Of a DNA stretch of 23,582 nt, positions 13,656-21,465 are shown one piece after another (the stretch's first letter is position 1; the number at the start of each line of letters is the position of its first letter). The translations under genes and the position numbers were made by a program. The notes under the pieces were generated by a model. That model was given only the letters and a program-made list of their open reading frames with translations. It was not told the origin of the DNA and did no database searches. Source of the stretch: a virus; the IMG/VR virus record IMGVR_UViG_3300029787_000340, positions 1 through 23,582 of that record; one strand, written 5' to 3'.

Positions 13656-13916
13656 CTACTTTTTGGTAGCAGTTTTTTTAGACTTACCTTTTTTAGCTGA
13701 AGCTTTTTTTGCTGGAGCTTTTTTAGGCGTTTCTTTTTTTGGCTCTACTGCTTTCTTTACAGCCTTTTTAACAGGTTGTAGTTCTGCAACTTTTCGTTGA
13801 GCATCTTCAAGATCAGGATCAGGACCAAAAACTGGTATCCATATTCCATTTTCACCTTCTTGAAGAACTTTATATTGAGGTGGAAATTCACCTGTTTCTG
13901 AAATAATATATTTCAT
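13656..13916 (-). CDS. Protein with histone H1-like Lys/Ala C-terminal tail
   Basis: This 86-aa protein has a small N-terminal part (MKYIISETGEFPPQYKVLQE, GIWIPVFGPDPDLEDAQRKV) and a C-terminal tail of K, A, P and T from about residue 49 (KKAVKKAVEPKKE, then KKAPAKKASAKKGKSKK). Such tails bind DNA non-specifically in histone H1 and bacterial H1-like proteins. The N-terminal domain is unrecognised. A role in DNA condensation or packaging is inferred. The stop lies 16 nt before the hairpin at 13612-13640. Confidence 0.75.
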   Translation of the reverse strand: MKYIISETGEFPPQYKVLQEGENGIWIPVFGPDPDLEDAQRKVAELQPVKKAVKKAVEPKKETPKKAPAKKASAKKGKSKKTATKK

Positions 13917-13927
13917 AATGTCTCCGA

Positions 13928-14335
13928 TTAATCAGAATATACTTTTATCATTTCTAAAACGATAGAATAAGTATCTCCTGAACTATGACCCTTAGTAGTA
14001 AAAAGAATATCTCCAGTTTTACCACTCCCTGCATTATTTGAAAGTCCACCAAAATCTTGAAAGTCCATATGTCCATTACTACTTTCAGCTAGTTCCATAA
14101 GTAGAACATTGCTTGTAGCATCAAGAAACATTTGAACTGACATACCAACAATGGCATGACTCACTCGCATTACTCTAACTTCTGAGCATGAAGCACCTTC
14201 AGAGTTAGTAGCTAAAGCAGATACATCTACTTTAGCTACTGCGGATTCGCCACTGCCATCACTGACATTGGTAAACTTCATAATACAGTTTCTTTCACCA
14301 TCTATAATGGTTTGTGTAGTTACTGCATCAGCCAT
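13928..14335 (-). CDS. Putative virion protein, 135 aa
   Basis: The protein starts MADAVTTQTIIDGERNCIMK, then FTNVSDGSGESAVAKVDVSA, CSEVRVMRVSHAIVGMSVQM, and ends GDTYSIVLEMIKVYSD. It is beta-rich by composition. Proteins with DG.RN.I.KFTN.SDG followed by KVDVS are common near the capsid genes of marine phages, and I take this as one; its exact place in the virion is unknown. It lies 9 nt after the 194-aa gene and 11 nt before the H1-like gene. Confidence 0.75.
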   Translation of the reverse strand: MADAVTTQTIIDGERNCIMKFTNVSDGSGESAVAKVDVSALATNSEGASCSEVRVMRVSHAIVGMSVQMFLDATSNVLLMELAESSNGHMDFQDFGGLSNNAGSGKTGDILFTTKGHSSGDTYSIVLEMIKVYSD

Positions 14336-14344
14336 AATTTACTC

Positions 14345-14929
14345 CTAGCTAAAGCTATGAGAAACAGTGCCATCACCAAAGACATGACCATTAAGAAGCC
14401 ATATGGCATCTGTAATAGCTACACATCTAATATGACCGCCAATAAAGCGACCATCAGTGTCAGCATCCATAGTTAATCTATAGTCAGCAGCAGCAGGAAT
14501 ATTCCATCCTGCAGTGTCGATATCTTCATTAAGAGCAACTACGCTTCCTAATTCATCTTTATCGAGCTGAAATACCATACCTTGAAAAGTATCTGAACTA
14601 GAAGCTCCTTGTAAAATAAAAGAACCTGTAAATGTAGTACCTATATGAAACTCATAAAATAGTCCAGCAGCAGCAGCAGGTAAAGTTACTGTTACACCAG
14701 CAGCTCTATTCAAGCTAAAGATAGTTCCAGATTGTGCTGTAGTTGGAGTGTATGTTGCATCAGTAATGCTAGTTACAGGAAATAAATTATTTAGTGTTCC
14801 TGTTGTACTAATATTACCACTTGTATCAACATCTAGATTAGTTGTAATTGCTCCAGTTGTTGAGTTTTTAGTGATTTGTTCAAAACCACCTTCGGACCTA
14901 ACTGGTCCATTAAATGTTGTGTTAGCCAT
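14345..14929 (-). CDS. Putative head-associated structural protein (head-fibre-like)
   Basis: This 194-aa protein begins MANTTFNGPVRSEGGFEQIT, followed by TTNLDVDTSGNISTTGTLNN (a fibre-like strand repeat) and then a compact domain: TPTTAQSGTIFSLNRAAGVT, LPAAAAGLFYEFHIGTTFTG, and DADTDGRFIGGHIRCVAITD. The TTF.GPVRSE.GF start recurs in marine phage structural proteins next to the capsid gene. It is the first gene after the strong capsid terminator, with its own TAGGAGG site and a structured leader, so it is independently controlled or fed by read-through. Confidence 0.75.
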   Translation of the reverse strand: MANTTFNGPVRSEGGFEQITKNSTTGAITTNLDVDTSGNISTTGTLNNLFPVTSITDATYTPTTAQSGTIFSLNRAAGVTVTLPAAAAGLFYEFHIGTTFTGSFILQGASSSDTFQGMVFQLDKDELGSVVALNEDIDTAGWNIPAAADYRLTMDADTDGRFIGGHIRCVAITDAIWLLNGHVFGDGTVSHSFS

Positions 14930-14950
14930 TTTTCCTCCTAAAGGAAAGCA

Positions 14951-14988
14951 TCTATCATCTTGGCAAGTCTGCTAGGGCAGTTGATAGA
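14951..14988 (-). other. Structured leader ahead of 14345-14929
   Basis: Between the capsid terminator and the next start, TCTATCA (14951-14957) pairs with TGATAGA (14982-14988) and encloses a second stem, CTGC (14969-14972) with GCAG (14977-14980), loop 4 nt. A further CTAGGG / CCCTAG pair spans 14972-15007 and would compete with the inner stem. The pairing is read from sequence; any regulatory role is inferred. Confidence 0.4.
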
Positions 14989-15010
14989 CAAATTAAAATA
15001 TCCCTAGAAT

Positions 15011-15040
15011 AAAAAAAGGGGGAACAAAAGCTCCCCCTTT
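15011..15040 (-). terminator. Rho-independent terminator after the major capsid gene
   Basis: On the minus strand AAAGGGGG, a 10-nt loop (AGCTTTTGTT) and CCCCCTTT form an 8-bp stem with five G-C pairs, followed at once by TTTT. It lies 7 nt after the capsid stop codon (15048-15050). Position and shape fit a classical intrinsic terminator that ends the packaging/head transcript. Confidence 0.88.
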
Positions 15041-15047
15041 AAAGTCC

Positions 15048-15962
15048 TTACGAACTACCTGGTGATCCAAAGATACCAAGCGGATCAGATACTCCAAAGG
15101 AATATCTTTCTCTAGCTTTGTATCTAACATTACCAGTTTCAAAGTCACCATCCATTGAGGTGGTCATTGGTGCTCTGACAAAATGCTTCATGCCATCTGG
15201 AACATCAGTAGTAATAAAGAAAGCATTAGTATCAGTTAAATAATGATTAACTGAATAACCTTCTGGAATCACTCCATTAGTTTTAATAGCATTGATGTCA
15301 TTGTCAGCAGTACCGACTCTATAGTCACTTTGTAAAAGTCTAGTAGCTACGAACTGAAGATCAGAAGGTACTATTAGCTTTTTAGGTCTAGCTGCAATTT
15401 TAAGACCTCTTTCATCAGTATATTTACCGATTTGAATGATCGCATCTTCTAAAGATGTTTCATTTAAATCAGCTCCTGAAGAAGGTCTATTGCTGTTAGT
15501 TCCACCGCTTACAAGTGGGTGAGCTGTGCTGAATAATGCAACACCATCACCTGAAGAAAAAGTAGTTGAGAATCCATTATTTAATGGAAACGCTGCTTTA
15601 ACTTGTTTTGTATAAGCCATTGCACGAGCTAGTGCTTTAGTATATCTAGCTGATAAAGAAACATAAAGGTTATCCTCCATTGCTTCTTCGGTCACTGAAT
15701 ATCCCATAGCGATAGTTTCGTGTGTGTAACGAGCCACAAAAGATTCTTGAGCAGTATCATAACTGATAGTTGATCCTTCATCTTTTACTGGTGCTGCACC
15801 GAAGCCAGATAGTTTCAGTTCTTCCTCAAATGATCTTTCGGAATTTTCTGTAACATAAATTTCTTCATGCTCGTTTTCGTAGTTACCATACTCTTCACCA
15901 AACAAGGCGTTAAGTCCAGGTAATAATTGCTTGAGCTCATTAGCTCTTGATATAGCTGCCAT
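15048..15962 (-). CDS. Major capsid protein (HK97 fold, Mu gpT-like)
   Basis: This 304-aa protein starts MAAISRANELKQLLPGLNAL and forms the icosahedral shell. Features typical of the Mu gpT-like capsid family are the acidic N-arm region (EEYGNYENEHEEIYVTENSE), the SYDTAQESFVARYTHETIAM strand with YSVTEEAMEDN after it, the spine helix LSARYTKALARAMAYTKQVK, LFSTAHPLVSGGTNSNRPSS, and RPKKLIVPSDLQFVATRLLQ followed by a C-terminal ARERYSFGVSDPLGIFG. Length is normal for the family. It has no protease-type prodomain, in keeping with a separate scaffold upstream. AAGGGG precedes the ATG, the preceding gene lies 11 nt away, and the strong terminator follows. Confidence 0.92.
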   Translation of the reverse strand: MAAISRANELKQLLPGLNALFGEEYGNYENEHEEIYVTENSERSFEEELKLSGFGAAPVKDEGSTISYDTAQESFVARYTHETIAMGYSVTEEAMEDNLYVSLSARYTKALARAMAYTKQVKAAFPLNNGFSTTFSSGDGVALFSTAHPLVSGGTNSNRPSSGADLNETSLEDAIIQIGKYTDERGLKIAARPKKLIVPSDLQFVATRLLQSDYRVGTADNDINAIKTNGVIPEGYSVNHYLTDTNAFFITTDVPDGMKHFVRAPMTTSMDGDFETGNVRYKARERYSFGVSDPLGIFGSPGSS

Positions 15963-15973
15963 TTATATACCCC

Positions 15974-16561
15974 TTAGCCTATGCCAGTTGTGTTGAGCAG
16001 TTGATGCCCTACGTTAAACATTACTAATACATCAGTATATGTGTCACCTACTGCACTATCAGGACCATCAACAAAGTCGATAATCTTTAATGGTAGTGTA
16101 GCGGTAGTAGCTGCTGTATTCCCATCGACTGCGTTTTTGCTATTTCCAATAGTTGTACTTCCTGCAGTTTGCACGATAGCACAATTCTTGCCCAAGTCAT
16201 CTTGACCAAGAGTTTCATCGCCTTGCATTTGCATGACAATAAAAGGATCAGTAGCAACATACGCAACAATATCATCCGCAGCAGTTGATGCTGGGTAATA
16301 TTGATTTGGTGTGAATTGACCTGTGGTAGGATCAGTGTAAGCACAACCAAGGAAAACACCAATAGGTGTTAAAGATGTAGTACCAGTATCTTTTTGGATA
16401 GTGGTATTTGGATTATCATCGCCAAACTTTACAATATCGCCATAGAATATAGAAGTTCCATATGCATTTTTGATTTTGTAATGAGTAACTTTTCCTTGAT
16501 AAGGACTTCCAACAATAGTACCAATCGGTCTGCTCCCATAGGGAGCTGCTGTTGTAGACAT
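15974..16561 (-). CDS. Probable head decoration/stabilisation protein
   Basis: This 195-aa protein begins MSTTAAPYGSRPIGTIVGSP, then GKVTHYKIKNAYGTSIFYGD and IVKFGDD, PIGVFLGCAYTDPTTGQFTP, QYYPASTAADDIVAYVATDP, and FVDGPDSAVGDTYTDVLVMF. It is beta-rich, with the barrel-like VTHYKI..GYG..IFYGD pattern seen in proteins encoded just before marine phage capsid genes. It is likely a cement or decoration protein on the capsid surface (inference from position and composition). A strong AAGGAG site precedes the ATG; it follows a possible weak terminator at 16588-16610. Confidence 0.75.
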   Translation of the reverse strand: MSTTAAPYGSRPIGTIVGSPYQGKVTHYKIKNAYGTSIFYGDIVKFGDDNPNTTIQKDTGTTSLTPIGVFLGCAYTDPTTGQFTPNQYYPASTAADDIVAYVATDPFIVMQMQGDETLGQDDLGKNCAIVQTAGSTTIGNSKNAVDGNTAATTATLPLKIIDFVDGPDSAVGDTYTDVLVMFNVGHQLLNTTGIG

Positions 16562-16587
16562 AATTGTCTCCTTATTAAAATTAAATT

Positions 16588-16610
16588 AAAAAAAGATTCT
16601 AGGAATCTTT
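16588..16610 (-). terminator. AT-rich intrinsic terminator candidate before the decoration gene
   Basis: On the minus strand AAAGATTC, loop CTA, GAATCTTT makes an 8-bp stem directly followed by TTTT. The stem includes the stop codon of the 16599-17126 gene. Only two G-C pairs are present, so termination would be partial at best; partial termination could tune scaffold versus capsid transcript levels. Confidence 0.45.
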
Positions 16611-17126
16611 CCCAAAAGTTGTTCTCGATTTGCGTTCAAACACTTGTTTGGTCGCCATTCGATTATCTTGGTCTTTAAAATAAGTATTATCAACAGATTC
16701 CACTTGAGATGAAGCTAAGTCAGCAAAGTGTTTATCCCTTGCTTCCGCTCTCTCTTTAGGCATCTTACATAATAATTGTCCACCTATTTCAATATGACCT
16801 TTTTTTGCCCATTCTGAGTTATGATCCATCATATGTATTTGAAGCTCTGGATGATCTTCAAGTCGGACTGGTTGCCACCCTTCCCTCATTCTTCTAGAAA
16901 CATTTGGATTGTCAGTTTGCCCTAAAAGAGCAGTCCTTACCCATCTAAATACCCATCCGTCTTGCGGATCAGGTTCTGGAAGATTACCTACACTATCCCA
17001 ACTCATTGGTCTTGAATCGATTTCTCGACTTTCTACACTCCTTGGAGTACGCACTTGTTCGTTATCATTAGTTTCAGGAGAGTCAGCTTTAACTTCTTCT
17101 GATTGATTTTTAGTTTCTTCTGACAT
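16599..17126 (-). CDS. Charged protein of unknown function in head module
   Basis: This 175-aa protein has an acidic, disordered N-terminus (MSEETKNQSEEVKADSPETN) and a more ordered core: SRPMSWDSVGNLPEPDPQDG, WVFRWVRTALLGQTDNPNVS, RMREGWQPVRLEDHPELQIH, and GGQLLCKMPKERAEARDKHF. The W...VR...GWQPV and LCKMP..R...R segments are familiar from a conserved gene between scaffold and capsid in marine phages; its role in head assembly is not established. It starts 1 nt after the scaffold stop, with AAGGAG upstream, and its stop is within the stem of the hairpin at 16592-16610. Confidence 0.75.
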   Translation of the reverse strand: MSEETKNQSEEVKADSPETNDNEQVRTPRSVESREIDSRPMSWDSVGNLPEPDPQDGWVFRWVRTALLGQTDNPNVSRRMREGWQPVRLEDHPELQIHMMDHNSEWAKKGHIEIGGQLLCKMPKERAEARDKHFADLASSQVESVDNTYFKDQDNRMATKQVFERKSRTTFGKDS

Positions 17127-17127
17127 A

Positions 17128-18159
17128 TTAAATCTCCTTTAATAATTGATTTGCGTATTGCTCAGGACTAATTCCAAGTTGTCGTGCTAAACGAACTTGG
17201 GTCTGAGTCAAACGTATTTGCGAGGGTTTTTTATTTCCGCTATCCCTAGTGGCGGATGCAACAACTGTTGAAGGTTGTCGTTTTGGTGCTTCTGTTTCAT
17301 GGACTACTTCTGCAGTCTCTTCTACTTGAACACCAAAGAAACTTGGATATTCATTACGCATATGTTTATCTACTTCTGCATAATATTTTTGTGCATCATT
17401 TTCAGGAAGTATTCCCTGATTACGAAGTCTTTGATCAATGGTTAAAGCATATGAACTCATTTCTTGATGTTCAGGTACTGTGCTCATAAACCAAGGATTT
17501 TTGCTTGACCATGCTTTCATGTCAGGGTCTAGCTCTTGTGTTTGTTGTACTGGTTGTTCTGCAGGTAATTTTTTTGTTATTTCTGCTTGAACACTTTCTG
17601 CCATATTCATTGACTGTTGTTCTGCAAGAGTAGCTTTAGCTATCATCTCTTGTGCTTTAGTCATGCCATCAGCATCGCCTTCATCATAGGCTTTCTTAAA
17701 TTCTGCTTGAGCATTTTGTTTTGCCCATAAAGCATTGTTATGTGCTTGTTTGTTTAAGACTTCTCCGCCTTGATCAACCATAGCTTGTAGTCTTTGGTTT
17801 TCAGACATCATTGTTTGAAGTCTTTGAACAGCTTCTTTTGATTCTCTTGTTGCTGCTTCTTTAGCTCTGCGTTCTTCGTGATATTCGTATTTAATTTTAG
17901 CTATACGATCTGCAGCTCTTTTGCTGTAATCAGCTATTTCTTTATCTACAACATCATCATCAACTTCAACTGGTGTATCTTCTGCTCTAGGTTTTTTACC
18001 TTGATCTTCTACAGGAGTGTCATCAACAATAGTAACTTCTAGATCATCTGGTATTGTGCGATCTATTTCAGTTTGTTTGCCAAAGAATTGATCTTCTTTT
18101 GTTTGAACTACTGGTTCATCAAAGTTAGGTTCTTCATTAATTATTTCTGTTTTACTCAT
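17128..18159 (-). CDS. Probable capsid scaffolding protein
   Basis: This 343-aa protein is very rich in E, Q, K, D and A. It has an acidic N-terminus (PDDLEVTIVDDTPVEDQGK), a long coiled coil at about residues 80-205 (DYSKRAADRIAKIKYEYHEE, RLQTMMSENQRLQAMVDQGG), a folded segment (DPDMKAWSSKNPWFMSTVPE and QKYYAEVDKHMRNEYPSFF), a disordered linker, and a basic C-terminal helix (RLTQTQVRLARQLGISPEQY). Scaffolds typically bind the capsid protein through such a C-terminal helix. Position between portal and capsid genes supports this. The start overlaps the co-chaperonin stop by ATGA. Confidence 0.82.
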   Translation of the reverse strand: MSKTEIINEEPNFDEPVVQTKEDQFFGKQTEIDRTIPDDLEVTIVDDTPVEDQGKKPRAEDTPVEVDDDVVDKEIADYSKRAADRIAKIKYEYHEERRAKEAATRESKEAVQRLQTMMSENQRLQAMVDQGGEVLNKQAHNNALWAKQNAQAEFKKAYDEGDADGMTKAQEMIAKATLAEQQSMNMAESVQAEITKKLPAEQPVQQTQELDPDMKAWSSKNPWFMSTVPEHQEMSSYALTIDQRLRNQGILPENDAQKYYAEVDKHMRNEYPSFFGVQVEETAEVVHETEAPKRQPSTVVASATRDSGNKKPSQIRLTQTQVRLARQLGISPEQYANQLLKEI

Positions 18160-18560
18160 GCTCTTACTACTCCTGTTGGATCATCGACCACTGCTTCTAC
18201 AGTGTCATCATTAATTAAACGAAATTCTTGTCCATACATTTTCATGCGAGTTCCTGAGTAAGCTCTAAAAACAACCCAATCACCTTCTTTACACCAAGGT
18301 CCACTTGGAAACCTTTTGCTGTCGTTGTAACATTCAGTACCTAGTTTTAAAACATATCCACAAATATTACTTACTTCTTCATCTCTAAGAGTTGTAGTTG
18401 CTTTAATAATACCGCCATCAGTTTTTTCGTCTACTCTAGGCATAGCTATAAGAATCTTCCACCCTTTTGGTTCAGGTAGTTGACTTTTTATTTCTTCTTC
18501 TACGATAGGAGTTTCAACGCTTTCTGGTTCTGGAATGTTGACTTGTTCTTTTTTACTCAT
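18156..18560 (-). CDS. GroES-like co-chaperonin (viral Cpn10)
   Basis: This 134-aa protein has a non-conserved acidic N-terminal extension (residues 1-30) and then a Cpn10 domain: GWKILIAMPRVDEKTDGGII (33-52), where TDGGII..TTTLRDEE corresponds to the GroES mobile loop that docks on GroEL; ICGYVLKLG (66-74); WCKEGDWVVFRAYSGTRMKM (89-108); and FRLINDDTVEAVVDDP (113-128). The IVL-type tripeptide of GroES reads IIK here. The family caps the chaperonin chamber; T4 gp31 does this for its capsid protein. Its place between portal and scaffold suggests that it adapts the host GroEL for folding the capsid protein (inference). No clear Shine-Dalgarno; a small hairpin lies just upstream. Confidence 0.88.
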   Translation of the reverse strand: MSKKEQVNIPEPESVETPIVEEEIKSQLPEPKGWKILIAMPRVDEKTDGGIIKATTTLRDEEVSNICGYVLKLGTECYNDSKRFPSGPWCKEGDWVVFRAYSGTRMKMYGQEFRLINDDTVEAVVDDPTGVVRA

Positions 18561-18570
18561 ATTTTATGCA

Positions 18571-18585
18571 CGACTTTAGGAGTCG
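18571..18585 (-). promoter_or_regulatory. Small hairpin just before the co-chaperonin start
   Basis: CGACT and AGTCG pair perfectly around a 5-nt loop, ending 10 nt before the ATG at 18560. The space between stem and ATG holds no GGAG-type site. A role in limiting or directing translation of the co-chaperonin is possible; the stem is short, so this is tentative. Confidence 0.35.
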
Positions 18586-18590
18586 AGTTC

Positions 18591-18794
18591 CTATTGTTTG
18601 AGAACCCTTTCGATATAATCTAATAGTTCTCGTTCTGCAAGGGCAATACCCTCGATAACACCAACCATTTTTTGATAGTCAGGAAAGTCTTTACAAGCTC
18701 CTGTAGCAATATGATCAGCGTGTTCATTCATCATACCACGATACTTTAACTTCAGATGTTCTGATAGTGATAGCTCTGTGATTTCATTTGACAT
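18591..18794 (-). CDS. Small helical protein between portal and co-chaperonin, unknown
   Basis: This 67-aa, wholly helical-looking protein reads MSNEITELSLSEHLKLKYRG, then MNEHADHIATGACKDFPDYQ, and ends ALAERELLDYIERVLKQ. The LSEHLKLKYR..MNEHAD..A.G.C.D...Y pattern is familiar from marine phages, always near the portal as far as I recall; no role is known. The ATG comes 1 nt after the portal stop, without a visible Shine-Dalgarno, so translation is probably coupled to the portal. Confidence 0.72.
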   Translation of the reverse strand: MSNEITELSLSEHLKLKYRGMMNEHADHIATGACKDFPDYQKMVGVIEGIALAERELLDYIERVLKQ

Positions 18795-18795
18795 A

Positions 18796-21270
18796 CTAAT
18801 CGCTATCTTTAATCATATCCTTGGCTATGTCAACACCTGTTTTGAAATCTTCTATTGATTGTTTTTCTTTTTCATTTTCTTTTGATAGCAGATCACTAGC
18901 AACTTGCTGTCCTATTTTAGCTCCAGCTATCTGACCTTCTTGTTGCAATCTAGCTTCTTGTAATTCTTTATTAGATGCAGCTTTGGTTGCATCAAGCAAC
19001 AGTCTACCTTCGTCTATATCCATTTTAGCTTTGGCTTGTGCTTCTTTAATTGCTACTTCTCTTTCTTTAGCTTGAATAAGTGGGTCTTTAAGTTGTTCTT
19101 GTACTCGTTGTTGTTCAGCTTCTGCTTGTGATGTACCTAATACTCGTTTAGCTGCTTCTGCTACAAGGCTAGAGATACGCTTCTCAACATCTGCTGGTAT
19201 TGGCTCACCCTCTGGTGGAAGCTCAATACCCATTTCTCTTTCAACTTCTTTTCTATACTGCATTGATAAATGCTCATTGATGTAAGCTGAACCTGCAGCA
19301 AGTATTCCTGCAGCATTTGGACTCTGACCTACAAGTTGTTGTATTGCAGGGTCTTGTTGTGCTGATGTAACTACAGCAATATGTGCATCATGATCTTGAT
19401 CTATAAATGCTTTAACTGGCTTACCAGTAATAATGTTTTGTACTGCAGTAACTGGATCAACTGGTTTAACATCATCTACATCTGGAATAATATCTTCTAC
19501 ATCTTCAATGCCTAATACATTTAGCATTTGTCTGTGTAATTCAGGTAAGTTATACATATCAGGAGATGACTGAGCCAACTGCATAGCAGCCTGATATTGC
19601 ATAATTCTTTGAGCCATTGTTGCTGCATTAGGATCAGATACTGGTAATACATCTACTCTGTTATCAAAATCTTCTGTTTTAATATCTTCACCTTCATCTG
19701 TTTCATATGGATAAGATGGGTCTGTAAAGTCTTTTACAATGCCAACTAATATATCAAACTCTTTACGCATTGAAGCATGAAGTCTAGATTGCACAGCACT
19801 CATAACTTTTTGATTTCTTTCTAGCAATGCTAGTGTAGTTCCAACAGGTGCTTGGTTATTCATATCAGATATCTTCATGTCTGACATACTGGCAAACCTT
19901 CTGCCTTCTTCTACAATGTTCTGTAATAAGTTATACAAAGTTCCTGATGGTTCTTTGTATGGTAAAAATGTAATGTTGTCTCTAATAGCACCACCTGGTA
20001 CATCAACATCTCTAAATTCTCCAGGCATGATAGGAGTATCATCTCCCTTGATCCTGAGTCCTCTAGCTTTTAAACCACCAGGTAAATTACTTAAAGTACC
20101 TGCATCAACTAATTGTCTTAGTATGGATGTAGCTGACTTGGCTAATCCTCCTACCATGTGTATTAAACCAAACCCATAGAAACCTAATCCTGGTAGGTAT
20201 TGGTAATGTACAAAGTGCATCCTTCTTAGTTTTGCAGAGTCATCTTCGTAATAGTTTCTGCGTATGCTAAGAATAATGCCACTTGGATAATCGATGGTGA
20301 CAACATAAGGTATAGCGATACCTGTTTGTTTGCCTGAACTGTCAGTATCTTCAAACCCTTCTAGGTCTAAATCTACTTGCATTTCTAATATTGTATGGCT
20401 TTGATCGTAGTTATAAGTGTCTGATTCACCAGTAATTTCGTCATATTTCTTGGTAATATCTGACATTTTTTGTGAGCCATCAGGTATATTTACATCTCTG
20501 TAAAAACCATTAACTTGCATTTTTCTAACTGTGTTAGATGATTTACGCATAACATGGGTAGCTCTTTCACAAGTTTCTAAATCACTTGCTCCATAGTTAA
20601 CCACAACATCTTCTGCTGGTACAAAGATAGAACTCGGTCTATCTAAGCTAGGATCAAAATAAACTTTTCTAAATGCAGAACCTGCCAATGGCAATGAAAA
20701 TAACATCTTTTCTGTTTCAGTTCTGTACTCTGACATCTCATGTGTCAGCAAGTAGTTTAAGTAATCTTCTACTCTCTGCGATTGTTTTTCTTTTTCTTCT
20801 GTAATCTTTCCTACTATCTTAGTTCTGACTGGTCCAGCAGCAGGAAACATTTCTGTAATTGATTGGGATTGAAAGCGTATAACAGCTTCACTAAGCATTG
20901 GATGAAACACACCACAAGCTCCTGACCAAGGTGTAGTTCTTTCTTCTATCTTAAGTCCTAGCTGATCTAAGCCTTTAGTATAGGTTTCTTCCCACTCTGA
21001 TCTTGAGTCTTTGTCGCCATTGTAGTCACCGACAAGTTTAGAACCTAGCTCTTGTAAAACATCGTCATCTATAAATTCTGCTAGATTAGAGTCAAACTCT
21101 ACATTGCCCATTTCTTTAGCATTAGGATCAAAGTCAATGATCATGCCACCATCTTCAGTTTCGATGGCTAATGAGTCTGGGTTTTCTATAGCAATGGTAA
21201 GCTCTTGATCTTGAGGCTCTTGCTCTATTGTTCCTTCTACAGGTGTAGCTGGTTTTCTTTCTATAGCCAA
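18796..21270 (-). CDS. Portal protein
   Basis: This 824-aa protein forms the dodecameric vertex ring through which DNA is packaged. The core contains SEWEETYTKGLDQLGLKIEE, TPWSGACGVFHPMLSEAVIR, SQSITEMFPAAGPVRTKIVG, KMLFSLPLAGSAFRKVYFDP and IFVPAEDVVVNYGASDLETC, the signature layout of the large portals of marine podovirus-like phages and of P22-type portals. GFYGFGLIHMVGGLAKSATS and DAGTLSNLPGGLKARGLRIK follow. From about residue 700 the protein is a long charged helix (EQLKDPLIQAKEREVAIKEA), recalling the P22 barrel. The start is TTG at 21270 with AGGAG about 8 nt upstream. It is longer than the 725-aa P22 portal. Confidence 0.9.
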   Translation of the reverse strand: MAIERKPATPVEGTIEQEPQDQELTIAIENPDSLAIETEDGGMIIDFDPNAKEMGNVEFDSNLAEFIDDDVLQELGSKLVGDYNGDKDSRSEWEETYTKGLDQLGLKIEERTTPWSGACGVFHPMLSEAVIRFQSQSITEMFPAAGPVRTKIVGKITEEKEKQSQRVEDYLNYLLTHEMSEYRTETEKMLFSLPLAGSAFRKVYFDPSLDRPSSIFVPAEDVVVNYGASDLETCERATHVMRKSSNTVRKMQVNGFYRDVNIPDGSQKMSDITKKYDEITGESDTYNYDQSHTILEMQVDLDLEGFEDTDSSGKQTGIAIPYVVTIDYPSGIILSIRRNYYEDDSAKLRRMHFVHYQYLPGLGFYGFGLIHMVGGLAKSATSILRQLVDAGTLSNLPGGLKARGLRIKGDDTPIMPGEFRDVDVPGGAIRDNITFLPYKEPSGTLYNLLQNIVEEGRRFASMSDMKISDMNNQAPVGTTLALLERNQKVMSAVQSRLHASMRKEFDILVGIVKDFTDPSYPYETDEGEDIKTEDFDNRVDVLPVSDPNAATMAQRIMQYQAAMQLAQSSPDMYNLPELHRQMLNVLGIEDVEDIIPDVDDVKPVDPVTAVQNIITGKPVKAFIDQDHDAHIAVVTSAQQDPAIQQLVGQSPNAAGILAAGSAYINEHLSMQYRKEVEREMGIELPPEGEPIPADVEKRISSLVAEAAKRVLGTSQAEAEQQRVQEQLKDPLIQAKEREVAIKEAQAKAKMDIDEGRLLLDATKAASNKELQEARLQQEGQIAGAKIGQQVASDLLSKENEKEKQSIEDFKTGVDIAKDMIKDSD

Positions 21271-21279
21271 TTAAATCTC

Positions 21280-21465
21280 CTAATGTAATGTTTTATCATT
21301 TAACTCTTCATTTGTATTATCTTGCAGTATTTCTGTAAGTTCACCACATACTGTTAAATTTTGCTCTTTTGCTATGATATCAGCAGAATCAAATGAATCA
21401 GCATGAATGTTTGGTCCTGCATATTCATTACCATTATGTATAAAAGAAGTTATATAAATTTTCAT
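21280..21465 (-). CDS. Small protein between terminase and portal, unknown
   Basis: This 61-aa acidic protein begins MKIYITSFIHNGNEYAGPNI and continues HADSFDSADIIAKEQNLTVC, GELTEILQD. The GP.I.A.S...A..IA..Q.L...GEL pattern is seen in small ORFs next to terminase genes of other phages and may form a beta-alpha-beta unit. Role unknown. The ATG overlaps the terminase stop as TAATG, so it is translated after terL by coupling. Confidence 0.7.
   Translation of the reverse strand: MKIYITSFIHNGNEYAGPNIHADSFDSADIIAKEQNLTVCGELTEILQDNTNEELNDKTLH

Noticed and set aside
13655-13680. + strand terminator-like hairpin GCTAC...GTAGC with T-run
   Set aside because: It is the complement of the Lys-codon-rich end of a minus-strand gene. 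There is no + strand gene to terminate.
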